64,000 nt of DNA from assembly GCA_016235125.1 (NCBI GenBank), contig JACRLZ010000002.1, positions 620,001 to 684,000 on the forward strand, in the 5' to 3' direction. The translations under genes were made by a program, and so were the position numbers. Source of the DNA: Sphingobacteriales bacterium (GTDB taxonomy: Bacteria; Bacteroidota; Bacteroidia; Chitinophagales; Chitinophagaceae). This document shows, piece after piece, positions 51,072 to 59,893 of the stretch. Each line of letters starts with the position of its first letter. Position 1 is the first letter of the stretch. The notes below the pieces were generated by a model, which did not search any database, was not told the DNA's origin, and saw nothing but the letters and a program-made list of their open reading frames with translations.

Positions 51072-52613
51072 TTAAACGGCCAATTTGCTTGCTGATTTAT
51101 GGAAATATGCATTCTGGTCATGTACCAAAGCTCCCTGCGGAAGCCACCGCCACCAATGACCCAAACTTTTTCTTATTATTTTTTTATAAAAATCGGGCAG
51201 CTGATCTGTTTCACCTTCAAAATATTTTCTGAAGTTTTTATCATTTGTCAGATTAAATCTTATTTGTCTGTAAAATTTAAGCCGACCAAATCCTTCCGAT
51301 GAGATTGCACGCATAAAGTTCATCCATTTTGAAGTAAATCCGGTATTCGACATGAAACGCCGGTAAATGGATTTTGCTGAAAAAGAATATTCGGTAAGAT
51401 CAATTACCTTATCATAAAAATCGGGCCAGGAGTAGTTTTTGGGTTTCAGGTTCATAGCAAGATGATTATTGAGAAAATAAAACGGGAAGGGCAAAACCCT
51501 GCCTGATTTCTGATATTCCAGATTTTGAGCTGCTGCTTCACCAAATGCTGTGATAAGCGAATATCCCGGAAATGCAGCAGGCGTTTTACGGATAAACATT
51601 TTGGTTAATTCAAAAGGTTCATTTCCGATATCACTATCGAGTCCCAGAACAAAGTTTGTCTGCACATACGGAATATACCGGAAAATCATTTTTATATGCT
51701 CAGAAACCTGGTTCACTTTTTCCTTACCAGTCACACGGGAAGTATGCGATTTATTTCCCATGTCATACCAGGATTCAATTCCGGGAAGTAAAGCAACAAA
51801 ACCGGCCTGCTTCATTTTTTTCAGATGTTCTTCCGTTAATATAGACAAACTGCTTTCCCCAATGAATCGGAAACTTTTTCTGTGGGCCACAGAACGAATA
51901 GCATCAATAGTTTCGTTAAACTTTATTCCAAAATTCGGATCATGCCAGGCTACAAGGGGTTTTTTAAATTTCGTAAGAAGGAAGCGCAGATCGTCTTTCA
52001 ACATTCCGAAATTCAGTGGCTGGTAGGGAACTGTTGAATCAATACAAAAAGGACAGGTGTAAGGACATCCCATACTGGCCAGCATCGGTACTACTTTCAG
52101 GAAGGGTGATTTTCTCAGCGTAGGCTCAATATATTTCCAGCGTTCTTCTACGCCGGGCAGATCTGACGGATGATTGGCGGCGGAAAGATGAATTCCTGAG
52201 GGTCGTTGCGGAAAAGGGTTTCTTAAAATATCATTAATCGTGGATTTTTGCGTGAAGCCTGCTACATAGTCAAAATACCTGACAGCATCATCCGGATAGC
52301 AGCGGGCATGCGGACCGCCTAATACAGTTACTACTCCCTTGCTTCTGTAATAATTACTGAGAGAATAGGCGAGTAATGCAGACTGAGTAAAAGCGCTGAT
52401 AAATATGAGGTCTGTATTCTCCGGCAGATCTTTCTGCAAATCTTCTTTTCCGGTGTAGCAGATCATATTTATTTCATGTCCCTGCTGCTCACACCAGCTG
52501 GCGATTGCCTGGGGCATAATACTGGCCAGGTTGGCATGCATAATCTTTGACCATAATGTGCTGGCAGGCCCTTTTGCCACCAAATCAATAATACCGATTT
52601 TCAGTTTTTTCAT
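51072..52613 (-). CDS. B12-binding-domain radical SAM protein
   Basis: This 513-residue radical SAM protein has a cobalamin-binding-like N-terminal domain (about 1-140; TDLIFISAFTQSALLAYSLS, VVTVLGGPHARCYPDDAV), then a cluster motif CPYTCPFC (about residues 182-189). It lacks the DxHxxG motif of canonical B12 sites, so cobalamin may not be bound. The third part is a long C-terminal extension. Family members include methyltransferases and enzymes of natural-product or lipid modification; the reaction is unknown. It has no obvious operon partner. Confidence 0.82.
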   Translation of the reverse strand: MKKLKIGIIDLVAKGPASTLWSKIMHANLASIMPQAIASWCEQQGHEINMICYTGKEDLQKDLPENTDLIFISAFTQSALLAYSLSNYYRSKGVVTVLGGPHARCYPDDAVRYFDYVAGFTQKSTINDILRNPFPQRPSGIHLSAANHPSDLPGVEERWKYIEPTLRKSPFLKVVPMLASMGCPYTCPFCIDSTVPYQPLNFGMLKDDLRFLLTKFKKPLVAWHDPNFGIKFNETIDAIRSVAHRKSFRFIGESSLSILTEEHLKKMKQAGFVALLPGIESWYDMGNKSHTSRVTGKEKVNQVSEHIKMIFRYIPYVQTNFVLGLDSDIGNEPFELTKMFIRKTPAAFPGYSLITAFGEAAAQNLEYQKSGRVLPFPFYFLNNHLAMNLKPKNYSWPDFYDKVIDLTEYSFSAKSIYRRFMSNTGFTSKWMNFMRAISSEGFGRLKFYRQIRFNLTNDKNFRKYFEGETDQLPDFYKKIIRKSLGHWWRWLPQGALVHDQNAYFHKSASKLAV

Positions 52614-53062
52614 TAGTATTAATCATGTTCCTGATAACAGTTCCGGAATACGGCAGGCAGAAGTGTAAAAAGGAAGTGGGGTTAGATATACAAGGTACAT
52701 ATCTTTCTCATTAATAAGACTAAAATCAGGTTATTTTTAGGAATCGTTGTAAGGTTGCCGGAAATTCAATTACTGCTCTCTTATAATCATTACCTGCATT
52801 CATAAGATAAGAAATCCTGTAATGGTTACAACCGTTTATTAGCTTAGAAAAGAATGAATGATAAGAATTGAAATGGGAAAGAAAGAGGAGCAGCAAGCCT
52901 TACAAAAATGATTAAAATATCTGCCAGGTAAAATTTGAAAAATACTGCTTCTAAAACCGGCTTCTTTACTGGCAGAAGTTAAATCAATACTTATTTCGGG
53001 TTACTTTCATAAATCAATCTTTTTTTTGGTATTTTTTTGATAATTTAGTTTATTACCCCCAA
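52614..53062. other. 449-bp intergenic gap, no gene seen
   Basis: This gap between the divergent radical SAM gene and ppk2 was read on both strands. No plausible coding region, tRNA or strong hairpin was found. A half-copy of the GGCAGG-type repeat (ACGGCAGGCAG) lies near its left end, and the right end is T-rich with a possible weak promoter. Confidence 0.4.
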
Positions 53063-54037
53063 ATGTCTAAATCAAAAAAGAAGAAGAAGGACAAAAAAGG
53101 ATTGTCATCTGAGAACGGACAGGATTCAGGTGAATTACAGGTGGTACAGGATTCTTCCGCCGATGTTCAAAATGATGTTCATGCTGATTCGGATGAGGAT
53201 ACAATAAGTTTCAGCCAATTAAAACATCTCCTGAACAGGGACGATCTTCCTCATTTGCTGGATGGGGCAAAAGGAACTTACAAGAAACTATTGAACACCA
53301 TTCAATATGAAGAAGAACTGGAAAAACTGCAGATAGAGCTGGTGAAGATGCAGCGATGGGTGCAGGACGAAGGCAAACGTATCGCTATAATATTCGAAGG
53401 AAGGGATGCTGCCGGAAAAGGGGGAGCCATCCGTCGTTTTATTGAACATTTAAGCCCCCGTTATTTTCGTACAGTGGCTTTGCCAAAACCTACCGAAGAA
53501 GAAAAAGGCCAATGGTATTTTCAACGATATATTCGTCATTTACCAAATAAAGGAGAGATAGTTTTTTTCGATCGCAGCTGGTACAACAGGGCGATAGTGG
53601 AGCCGGTAAATGGCTTTTGTACTCCTGAACAATACCAGGTTTTCATGCAGCAGGTAAATGAATTTGAACAAATGATTAATGCAGATGGCGTCACTATTAT
53701 CAAGCTCTGGTTTTCCATCAGTAAAAAAGAGCAGATACGCCGTTTTACTTCCCGCCAGAAAAATCCGTTAAAACAGTGGAAACTTAGCCCCATTGATATG
53801 CATGCACAGGAAAAATGGGATGAATATACACGATACAAAAACCTGATGTTTAAGAAAACGTCCAACGCTTTTAGCCCCTGGGTAATTGTACAGGCGAATA
53901 ACAAACAGGAGGCAAGGCTGGAGTGTATAAGATATGTGCTTTCCGTGCTGCCATATCCCGGAAAAAATGAAAAGGTACTGCATTCAAAAATTTTTAAAAG
54001 AGTGATCAGGCTTTATAGGATGAAAGAATCTGCTTAA
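53063..54037 (+). CDS. ppk2: Polyphosphate kinase 2
   Basis: This 324-residue PPK2 (single-domain, class I-like) uses polyphosphate to phosphorylate nucleotides. Walker A lies in FEGRDAAGKGGAIRRF, Walker B in VFFDRSWYNRAIVEPV, the lid has ISKKEQIRRFTSRQKNPLKQWKLS and the DMHAQEKWDEYT run is present. The N-terminal 50 residues are Lys- then Asp/Ser-rich and dispensable in the family. It is the first gene of a phosphate operon with pit and a DUF47 gene, 27 bp before pit. Confidence 0.95.
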   Translation: MSKSKKKKKDKKGLSSENGQDSGELQVVQDSSADVQNDVHADSDEDTISFSQLKHLLNRDDLPHLLDGAKGTYKKLLNTIQYEEELEKLQIELVKMQRWVQDEGKRIAIIFEGRDAAGKGGAIRRFIEHLSPRYFRTVALPKPTEEEKGQWYFQRYIRHLPNKGEIVFFDRSWYNRAIVEPVNGFCTPEQYQVFMQQVNEFEQMINADGVTIIKLWFSISKKEQIRRFTSRQKNPLKQWKLSPIDMHAQEKWDEYTRYKNLMFKKTSNAFSPWVIVQANNKQEARLECIRYVLSVLPYPGKNEKVLHSKIFKRVIRLYRMKESA

Positions 54038-54064
54038 GATCTCAGTATTGCTGAAGAATTTATT

Positions 54065-55057
54065 ATGGATCCGCTTTATTGGTTAATCATACTGATTGCA
54101 TTTGCGCTGGTATTTGACTTTCTGAATGGTTTTCATGACAGCGCCAATGTGGTGGCCACCATCATTTCATCCCGTACCATGAGCAGCCGCATGGCATTAA
54201 CTATGGCAGCGCTGGCAGATTTTTCAGGACCATTTCTGTTTGGAGTAGCTGTTGCCAAAACGATCGGGCACGGGATAATGATACCCGAATCCATAACTAT
54301 CGAAGTATTAATAGCCGCATTGGTTAGCGCCTGCATCTGGAACCTGGTGACATGGTTTTTTGGCATTCCTTCCAGTTCTTCCCATGCCTTGATAGGGGGA
54401 TTAATCGGCGCCGTATTAATTGGTGGTGGAATAAAGGCTATCATTTCAAAAGGCATTATAAAAGTGACAATGGCTCTTTTCTTTTCACCAATCATTGGGC
54501 TGTTTTTTGGCTGGCTTGTGATGAAGCTCACTTATCACTTATTGAGAAAAGCATCACCCCGTGCTAATTACTTTTTTAAAGTTGGCCAGATCCCAACCGC
54601 TATCGCATTAGCTATCAGTCATGGCGCTAATGATGCGCAAAAGACAATGGGGGTTATCACACTCGGGCTGGTGATCACAGGGTACCAGCAGGAATTTTCT
54701 GTACCGCTGTGGGTGATAGTGATCAGCGCTTCGGCTATCAGTCTTGGTACTTTCTCCGGCGGCTGGCGGCTTATCAAAACACTTGGTTCAAAATTTTATA
54801 AGATAAAACCGATACATAGTTTTACTTCCCAGTTGGCATCAGCCATGGTTATCATCAGCGCCTCATTGTTTGGCGGACCGGTAAGCACCACACAGGTAGT
54901 TAGCATGTCCATCATGGGGGCAGGGGCAGGTGAGCGGCTTTCAAAAGTGAGATGGCTTGTGCTGAAAGAGATTTTTTTATCATGGGTGCTTACCATTCCC
55001 ATCACAGCTGTATTGGCCATTCCGATTTATCTTTTAATCAGGTTGTTTACACATTAA
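54065..55057 (+). CDS. pit: Low-affinity inorganic phosphate transporter
   Basis: This 330-residue PiT-family transporter contains the two signature repeats, GFHDSANVVAT at the N-terminus and SHGANDAQKTMGV in the second half, and FGIPSSSSHALIGGLIGA between them. It imports phosphate with a metal/proton gradient across the inner membrane. It is followed by the DUF47 gene after 10 bp. Confidence 0.95.
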   Translation: MDPLYWLIILIAFALVFDFLNGFHDSANVVATIISSRTMSSRMALTMAALADFSGPFLFGVAVAKTIGHGIMIPESITIEVLIAALVSACIWNLVTWFFGIPSSSSHALIGGLIGAVLIGGGIKAIISKGIIKVTMALFFSPIIGLFFGWLVMKLTYHLLRKASPRANYFFKVGQIPTAIALAISHGANDAQKTMGVITLGLVITGYQQEFSVPLWVIVISASAISLGTFSGGWRLIKTLGSKFYKIKPIHSFTSQLASAMVIISASLFGGPVSTTQVVSMSIMGAGAGERLSKVRWLVLKEIFLSWVLTIPITAVLAIPIYLLIRLFTH

Positions 55058-55067
55058 ATGATTTGTT

Positions 55068-55694
55068 ATGAGTTTATTTGGCAATTCAAAGAAGGAAGAC
55101 AGTTTTATCACCCAGTTAAGGACGCAGGCAGGTAAAACCTGTGACTGCCTTGCCTTTCTTCAGCAGAATATGAATGATATAACCGATGAAACGGTGAAAC
55201 AAAACAAGGAGATGATTGATGAGCTGATCGAAATCAAAATAGTGCTGGTGGATGATCTGCACAATACCTTCATCACACCCATTGACAGAGAGGATATTTA
55301 TAACATCTCCAATGCCATGTTCGATATGGCAAAATATTCACTCACCACCCTGGAAGAAATGTACCTGCTGAAAGTGAAGCCTGATATTTTTATTTCTGAT
55401 ATGGTGGAGAAAGTGAAAGCCGAAGCACATGAACTGCAGCTGGCTATTGAACGTATCATGAAAAACCCGAGGATAGCTTCGGAACATGTGGTGAATGTGA
55501 CCAAACTGGAAGGAAAGATCGATAAGAAATACAGGGAAGCAGTGAAAGATTTGTTTGGTGATAATACTATGTTGGAAAAAGATCTGAAAACTATCCTGTA
55601 TACCCGTGAGGTGTACCGTCATATCTCCAACATGTCAGACAGGGCGCAGGCAGCAGCCAATGTGCTGGGTATGGCCGTCATTAAGTTGTCGTAA
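55068..55694 (+). CDS. DUF47/PhoU-like regulator of phosphate transport
   Basis: This 208-residue protein of the DUF47 (TIGR00153) family, with the PhoU-like helical fold, matches in TFITPIDREDIYNISNAMFD and the EVYRHISNMSDRAQAAANV C-terminus. Partners of PiT transporters of this kind modulate or couple them. The order ppk2-pit-DUF47 ties uptake to polyphosphate. Confidence 0.92.
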   Translation: MSLFGNSKKEDSFITQLRTQAGKTCDCLAFLQQNMNDITDETVKQNKEMIDELIEIKIVLVDDLHNTFITPIDREDIYNISNAMFDMAKYSLTTLEEMYLLKVKPDIFISDMVEKVKAEAHELQLAIERIMKNPRIASEHVVNVTKLEGKIDKKYREAVKDLFGDNTMLEKDLKTILYTREVYRHISNMSDRAQAAANVLGMAVIKLS

Positions 55695-55751
55695 GATATT
55701 TGCCCATTGCAAATAGTTTTCCAGGGAACATAATCAGATGTTTTATAAGGA

Positions 55752-56138
55752 TCAGGAAAGCGAATGCCTGCTCTTTTTCCATACTTTGTAATTAACCCAA
55801 ACGCTTAAAACAAAACAAAGAAGGAAAACAATAAGGGTGACATTATCCACCAGGTTTGTGTCGAAATTTTTTCCTGTTAATTTTAATAATAGGAAATGTA
55901 TGTAGGAGTTTGACCTGTCGTGAATGCCCATTGCCTCCCGTACCTGCCAGTGCCAGTCGGTGCAGAAACAATATCCCCATCCATACCAGATACCGAGAAT
56001 AAACCATGATGCAGCTGTAAGTAATATAGTGATTAAATGCAGCTTCCTTGTTTTAGGAAAGGCCCATCCAGCGATATTGAATAAAGTGAATGTGGTATGA
56101 AATACAAAAAAGAAAATATTGAGGAAGGAGAGCCACAT
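55752..56138 (-). CDS. DUF2784-like membrane protein
   Basis: This 128-residue protein with about three to four membrane segments resembles DUF2784 (FHTTFTLFNIAGWAFPKTRKLH; a Cys/Trp pair in GYCFCTDWHW). Function is unknown. Convergent with the DUF47 gene. Confidence 0.7.
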   Translation of the reverse strand: MWLSFLNIFFFVFHTTFTLFNIAGWAFPKTRKLHLITILLTAASWFILGIWYGWGYCFCTDWHWQVREAMGIHDRSNSYIHFLLLKLTGKNFDTNLVDNVTLIVFLLCFVLSVWVNYKVWKKSRHSLS

Positions 56139-56215
56139 ATTTAACAGACTCTAAATGTAAACAATATTGTGCCGGGCATGGCTGTGATTAATTTGTCTTG
56201 TGACTATCTACCCCT

Positions 56216-56968
56216 TCAGGGTATATCATTGTGAAGAACAATCCCAATCAGTTTGTTGTTGCGGAAAAACAGGATAACCTGGTGGCCGTAACTATCTTTT
56301 GCAAGAAGCTTTCCTTTTAAATCCGCATTACCTTCGTAAACCTCATCTCCAATAAAATCCCATTCGCATTCTTCCACTCCGTCAACCGTTTTTGTTTTTT
56401 CAGGGTTGCCATATACCTGTAAGACTTTTTCTTTCGTATCGCCGAGCTTGAAACCTTTGGCGCTGGTAAAATATTCCGGATTTATTTTCTGACCAAAGGA
56501 CAAAAGACCTTTGAAATTTTGCAACTTCTGTTTTTCTCCTGCTTCCTCCCACTGACTATTGGACAATGACATTTCTTTGATTAAACCAGTGGGGATATCT
56601 GTATTACTGAAAAGAAAAAAACCTGTCCTGAAATAATCGGTATAGAATTCAACAACCAGTGTCTGGTTCAGGGCATCATTGGTGAACCATTTTTTCTCTG
56701 TCGAAATAAGGTCTTTATACCGGTATTCGCAATTGCTTTTGGGTGCGGCACATTCCAGCATCTTATCAGTAACAGGATAATCATCTGTTTCAAATTTAGC
56801 GATGCTGTCTTTTTTATTTGAACTGCTGTCTGCCTGTGTTGTTACATTGGTTGCCGGGCTGCTGCTGTCCTTTTTTGTTTCAGAGTCTTCATTCTTTTTT
56901 GAAGAGTTGTTGCAAGATATGATTGCTATAAAAAGAGGTAGTAATAGAATAGGTGCGTTATTTTTCAT
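56216..56968 (-). CDS. Lipoprotein of unknown function
   Basis: This 250-residue lipoprotein has a lipobox LFIAIISC (about residue 19), then a Ser/Thr/Lys-rich linker of about 45 residues and a globular part. No family is recognised; KGFKLGDTKEKVLQVYGNPE resembles the calcineurin-like/lipoprotein SmpA-type turn seen in many small exported proteins. Adjacent to another exported protein gene on the same strand (72-bp gap). Confidence 0.6.
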   Translation of the reverse strand: MKNNAPILLLPLFIAIISCNNSSKKNEDSETKKDSSSPATNVTTQADSSSNKKDSIAKFETDDYPVTDKMLECAAPKSNCEYRYKDLISTEKKWFTNDALNQTLVVEFYTDYFRTGFFLFSNTDIPTGLIKEMSLSNSQWEEAGEKQKLQNFKGLLSFGQKINPEYFTSAKGFKLGDTKEKVLQVYGNPEKTKTVDGVEECEWDFIGDEVYEGNADLKGKLLAKDSYGHQVILFFRNNKLIGIVLHNDIP

Positions 56969-57040
56969 ACAGCTTTGTTTTGGTCAGATGTATTGATTTT
57001 TTCTTCTTTGTGTTTCATAAGGAGATGGCGATTGAAAAAA

Positions 57041-57895
57041 TCAATCATTTTTTTCGCCCTTTTTCTGATGAGCATTGATTTTATCCATCGCTTCTTTTGT
57101 GATTGCAACAAGCCGATTATTTTTGCAATCCCAAATGTTCATATAATGAGCCGAAACAACAAAATGTTGTTCCCATCCGGCAAATTTTGCATATAACATC
57201 AGAGTGCATATGTCTGTGGCAGTCATAAATTCGCCGGTTTCCGGCAAATGAGTGTGTGCACCCCCTACCACTTTTTTCCCTTCTTTCATCTTTTCACCAT
57301 AGCTCATTGAAATGATGTTTTTATGCAGTTGTTTTTTACTTATCAGCTCATTTTGTTCATCAAATTTGAGCAGGTAATCATTGCCAAATATAACAACACC
57401 ATTTTTTTCAGGGCCTGTAAGTATATACATTTTTCTTTCGCCGTTAGAAATAAGGGGTATAAAATTATAATTAGTATTTGAGTAAAATTTAAAAAGTGTA
57501 TCGCCATCGTTAATAATATCAAGGGTCTTTTTGCGGATCACATAGAGATCTCTTTCTGTTTTAGTAAAGGATCTATCTGAAAAATTGGTTGTGGCTTTGC
57601 TAATGTCATAGGTAGAATCAAAAGAAATAGTCCCGATAACAACGGGATTGTCTGATTTGGAGAAGAAAATACATCGGGCTGAATCCCCATCCATATAGGA
57701 AAGGTAGCCGCCCCAGTCACTATTTCCTTTATACCTTTCAAGGAAAATATCAGTGCCATACCAGGATGCCATTTCGCTTTGATATAGCTTTTTCCCTTCT
57801 GTAGTTATTGAATCGGTTATGGCTTGAATATTGTCCTGCCCGACTGTGATCAGACTGCTCAAAAGGAATGGAAAAAAAAGAGTAAATTTTCTCAT
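57041..57895 (-). CDS. Exported protein with possible JAMM-like metal motif
   Basis: This 284-residue protein has a signal peptide (about residues 1-19). Near its C-terminus is GGAHTHLPETGEFMTATDI: His214, His216 and Asp228 in an HxH-x8-TxxD spacing close to that of JAMM/MPN zinc peptidases, whose Ser is Thr here. No other part of the JAMM fold was confirmed. If real, it would be a periplasmic zinc hydrolase. Otherwise it is of unknown function. Confidence 0.55.
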   Translation of the reverse strand: MRKFTLFFPFLLSSLITVGQDNIQAITDSITTEGKKLYQSEMASWYGTDIFLERYKGNSDWGGYLSYMDGDSARCIFFSKSDNPVVIGTISFDSTYDISKATTNFSDRSFTKTERDLYVIRKKTLDIINDGDTLFKFYSNTNYNFIPLISNGERKMYILTGPEKNGVVIFGNDYLLKFDEQNELISKKQLHKNIISMSYGEKMKEGKKVVGGAHTHLPETGEFMTATDICTLMLYAKFAGWEQHFVVSAHYMNIWDCKNNRLVAITKEAMDKINAHQKKGEKND

Positions 57896-57996
57896 GAATG
57901 GAAGATACTATTTTTTATCTTTCCTATTTGTAAATAGGGGCAATATTCCAGGGAATCCTTTTTTTACCCAAAGTCAAAATTTAATAATCAGTATTT

Positions 57997-58668
57997 ATGA
58001 AGTTTCTTTTTTTTGTCTTGTTGATAATTTCCTGCTCCGTTTCTTATGCACAAAAGAAGGAAATTGGCAAAGCAATTACTGCGGAGGGAAGACGCATTAT
58101 TTTATACGACGATGGTACATGGAGATACGAGTTAGACCCTGTCCCTTTTAAAAGGGGGACAACTATTCCTGATACTTCGGAAAACCTGTATAATAAACCA
58201 ATAGGGGAGCAATATCAAAAAAGCCCTTATGATAAAAAAGAATGGCATTCAAACCGAACACATTTCTCCGTCTGGTTTAATCCCAAGAAGTGGAAAATGG
58301 ACTTGATTAATAATACTCCCCCTACAGAAGTAAGTTTTCATTATATAGATAATGTTTGCATAGTTTTATCGGAGAGATTAGATGTAGATATGGAAACATG
58401 GATTCACGACACGAAACTGTTCCGCAAACAGAATTTCCCATCAATGAGGATTCAAACAGAAGAATGGAGAACGGTGAATGGACTCAACGTTTATTACATG
58501 AAATGGGAAACCGGCGACAACCGCAGCAATCTCCAATGCTATACTTATTTTGCCAAAAGCAGCACAGAATTGATTCAAATGAATGTCTCTGCACCTGCAA
58601 AATATGCTTCTGACTCAGAAGAAGAGATTTTCAGAATACTGAATGGATTGGTGCTGAATGAAGATTGA
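57997..58668 (+). CDS. Exported protein of unknown function
   Basis: This 223-residue protein has a signal peptide (about residues 1-19, ending VSYAQ) followed by AITAEGRRIILYDDGTWRYE, a short strand-turn-strand segment seen at the N-terminus of many Bacteroidota exported proteins. The C-terminal part is a mixed alpha/beta domain with no recognised family. It diverges from 57041-57895 across about 100 bp. Confidence 0.6.
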   Translation: MKFLFFVLLIISCSVSYAQKKEIGKAITAEGRRIILYDDGTWRYELDPVPFKRGTTIPDTSENLYNKPIGEQYQKSPYDKKEWHSNRTHFSVWFNPKKWKMDLINNTPPTEVSFHYIDNVCIVLSERLDVDMETWIHDTKLFRKQNFPSMRIQTEEWRTVNGLNVYYMKWETGDNRSNLQCYTYFAKSSTELIQMNVSAPAKYASDSEEEIFRILNGLVLNED

Positions 58669-58746
58669 TCTCAGAGGGGATATGAACGCTGCTATTCCTG
58701 TAATCAGGGATGAAAACACTGATCACAGAATAAAATCTGCGGATAA

Positions 58747-59730
58747 TTACAATTTCACTATTTGTACTATTTGGGCTACCATGTTGCAATTTTCAATATA
58801 GGTTGCCAAGTCTATTTTCTCAAATGTGTCCGTTGTTTTATGATAATCAGGATGATCTTCTACTCCGACATATAAAAAAGGGATATTATACCGATGAAAT
58901 GGAAAATGATCACTCAAACTTGTCCAGTTGTCCCTGTTTTCTCCTGTATCATGTCCCATCAGCAGTTTTGCATTGGTTTTCTTTTGTGCTTCTTTGACGA
59001 CATACGATAAGGCAGGATAATGAGCAATACCGCAAACAAATATTTCATTTCTATCGTTCCTGGCAATCATATCTATGTTTAGATTAAATTTTATATCGGG
59101 ATGATCTGGTTTTGACATGTTTTCATTTATAAAATAAAAGGAACCTTTTTCACCCGTTTCCTCTTTGTCAAAGGCAGCGAAAATTAATGAATATGGTTGT
59201 GGGTGCTGTTTGAAATATTTCGCCATCGACAGCACACAGGCAGTGCCACTGGCATTATCAGAAGCGCCGTGAAATATTTCCCCATTTGCGGTCTTACCCA
59301 AATGATCATAGTGAGCACTTATTACAATATATTTTTCAGGATAAGCTGTGCCCTTTATCCAGCCGATTATATTACCACTTTTATTCGTACCATTATTATT
59401 CCTTCTGAATTCAAGTTCCTGCAAAAGAGAATTATTAAAGCTGTCTACACCTGCTTCCCGCATCCGTTTGATAATTCTATCCATTGCAAGAGTATGTCCA
59501 TAAGAGCCCGGCAGCCTCCCCTCGCAACTGTCAGAGGACAAGAATTTAAGGTCTTCAACAATTTCGGCACTATCAAGTATTCTGACAGGAGTGATCGGCG
59601 ATTTACTGGACAATACTGCTCTTTGCAGATAAATAGCAGGATAGGGGGCTTTGGTTAAGAAATACTTTACGACCACAAGAACTGCGATAGCGATGAGAAG
59701 CAAGCCGTATTTGATTTTTTCTTTGGTCAC
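58747..59730 (-). CDS. M28-family metallopeptidase, membrane-anchored
   Basis: This 327-residue zinc peptidase has an N-terminal membrane segment (about residues 8-25) and the M28 metal ligands: His in VISAHYDHLG, Asp in GASDNASGTA, the base Glu in AFDKEETGEKGS, Asp in NLNIDMIARND and His in SLSDHFPFHR. It probably acts as an aminopeptidase in the periplasm. It diverges from lepA. Confidence 0.93.
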   Translation of the reverse strand: MTKEKIKYGLLLIAIAVLVVVKYFLTKAPYPAIYLQRAVLSSKSPITPVRILDSAEIVEDLKFLSSDSCEGRLPGSYGHTLAMDRIIKRMREAGVDSFNNSLLQELEFRRNNNGTNKSGNIIGWIKGTAYPEKYIVISAHYDHLGKTANGEIFHGASDNASGTACVLSMAKYFKQHPQPYSLIFAAFDKEETGEKGSFYFINENMSKPDHPDIKFNLNIDMIARNDRNEIFVCGIAHYPALSYVVKEAQKKTNAKLLMGHDTGENRDNWTSLSDHFPFHRYNIPFLYVGVEDHPDYHKTTDTFEKIDLATYIENCNMVAQIVQIVKL

Positions 59731-59786
59731 CTATTTTTGAAAGATAGTAAAGTATATCGGATACTATAGCTAGTGATGTGCATTCC

Positions 59787-59806
59787 GTACGGCTTAAAAA
59801 CCGTAC
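59787..59806. other. Hairpin upstream of lepA
   Basis: GTACGG (59787-59792) pairs with CCGTAC (59801-59806) in the divergent M28/lepA intergenic region. A role as operator or transcription stop is possible. Confidence 0.3.
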
Positions 59807-59812
59807 CTTCGC

Positions 59813-59832
59813 CCACCTTCGCTGAAGCTCCG
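59813..59832. repeat. Short palindromic repeat, inverted copy
   Basis: CCACCTTCGCTGAAGCTCCG, read on the other strand, differs by two bases from the AGCTTTAGCGAAGGAGG-type repeat in msrC and at 23108-23131. Confidence 0.5.
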
Positions 59833-59864
59833 TTGGGCAAGCCACCATCCTAAGCTTTGGTGAC

Positions 59865-59872
59865 TATTTTTG
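59865..59872 (+). promoter_or_regulatory. Bacteroidota -7 element for lepA
   Basis: TATTTTTG matches TAnnTTTG 22 bp before the lepA start codon. No TTG lies at the matching upstream distance. Confidence 0.4.
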
Positions 59873-59893
59873 AAAATTTGAGGTATAGAACAC

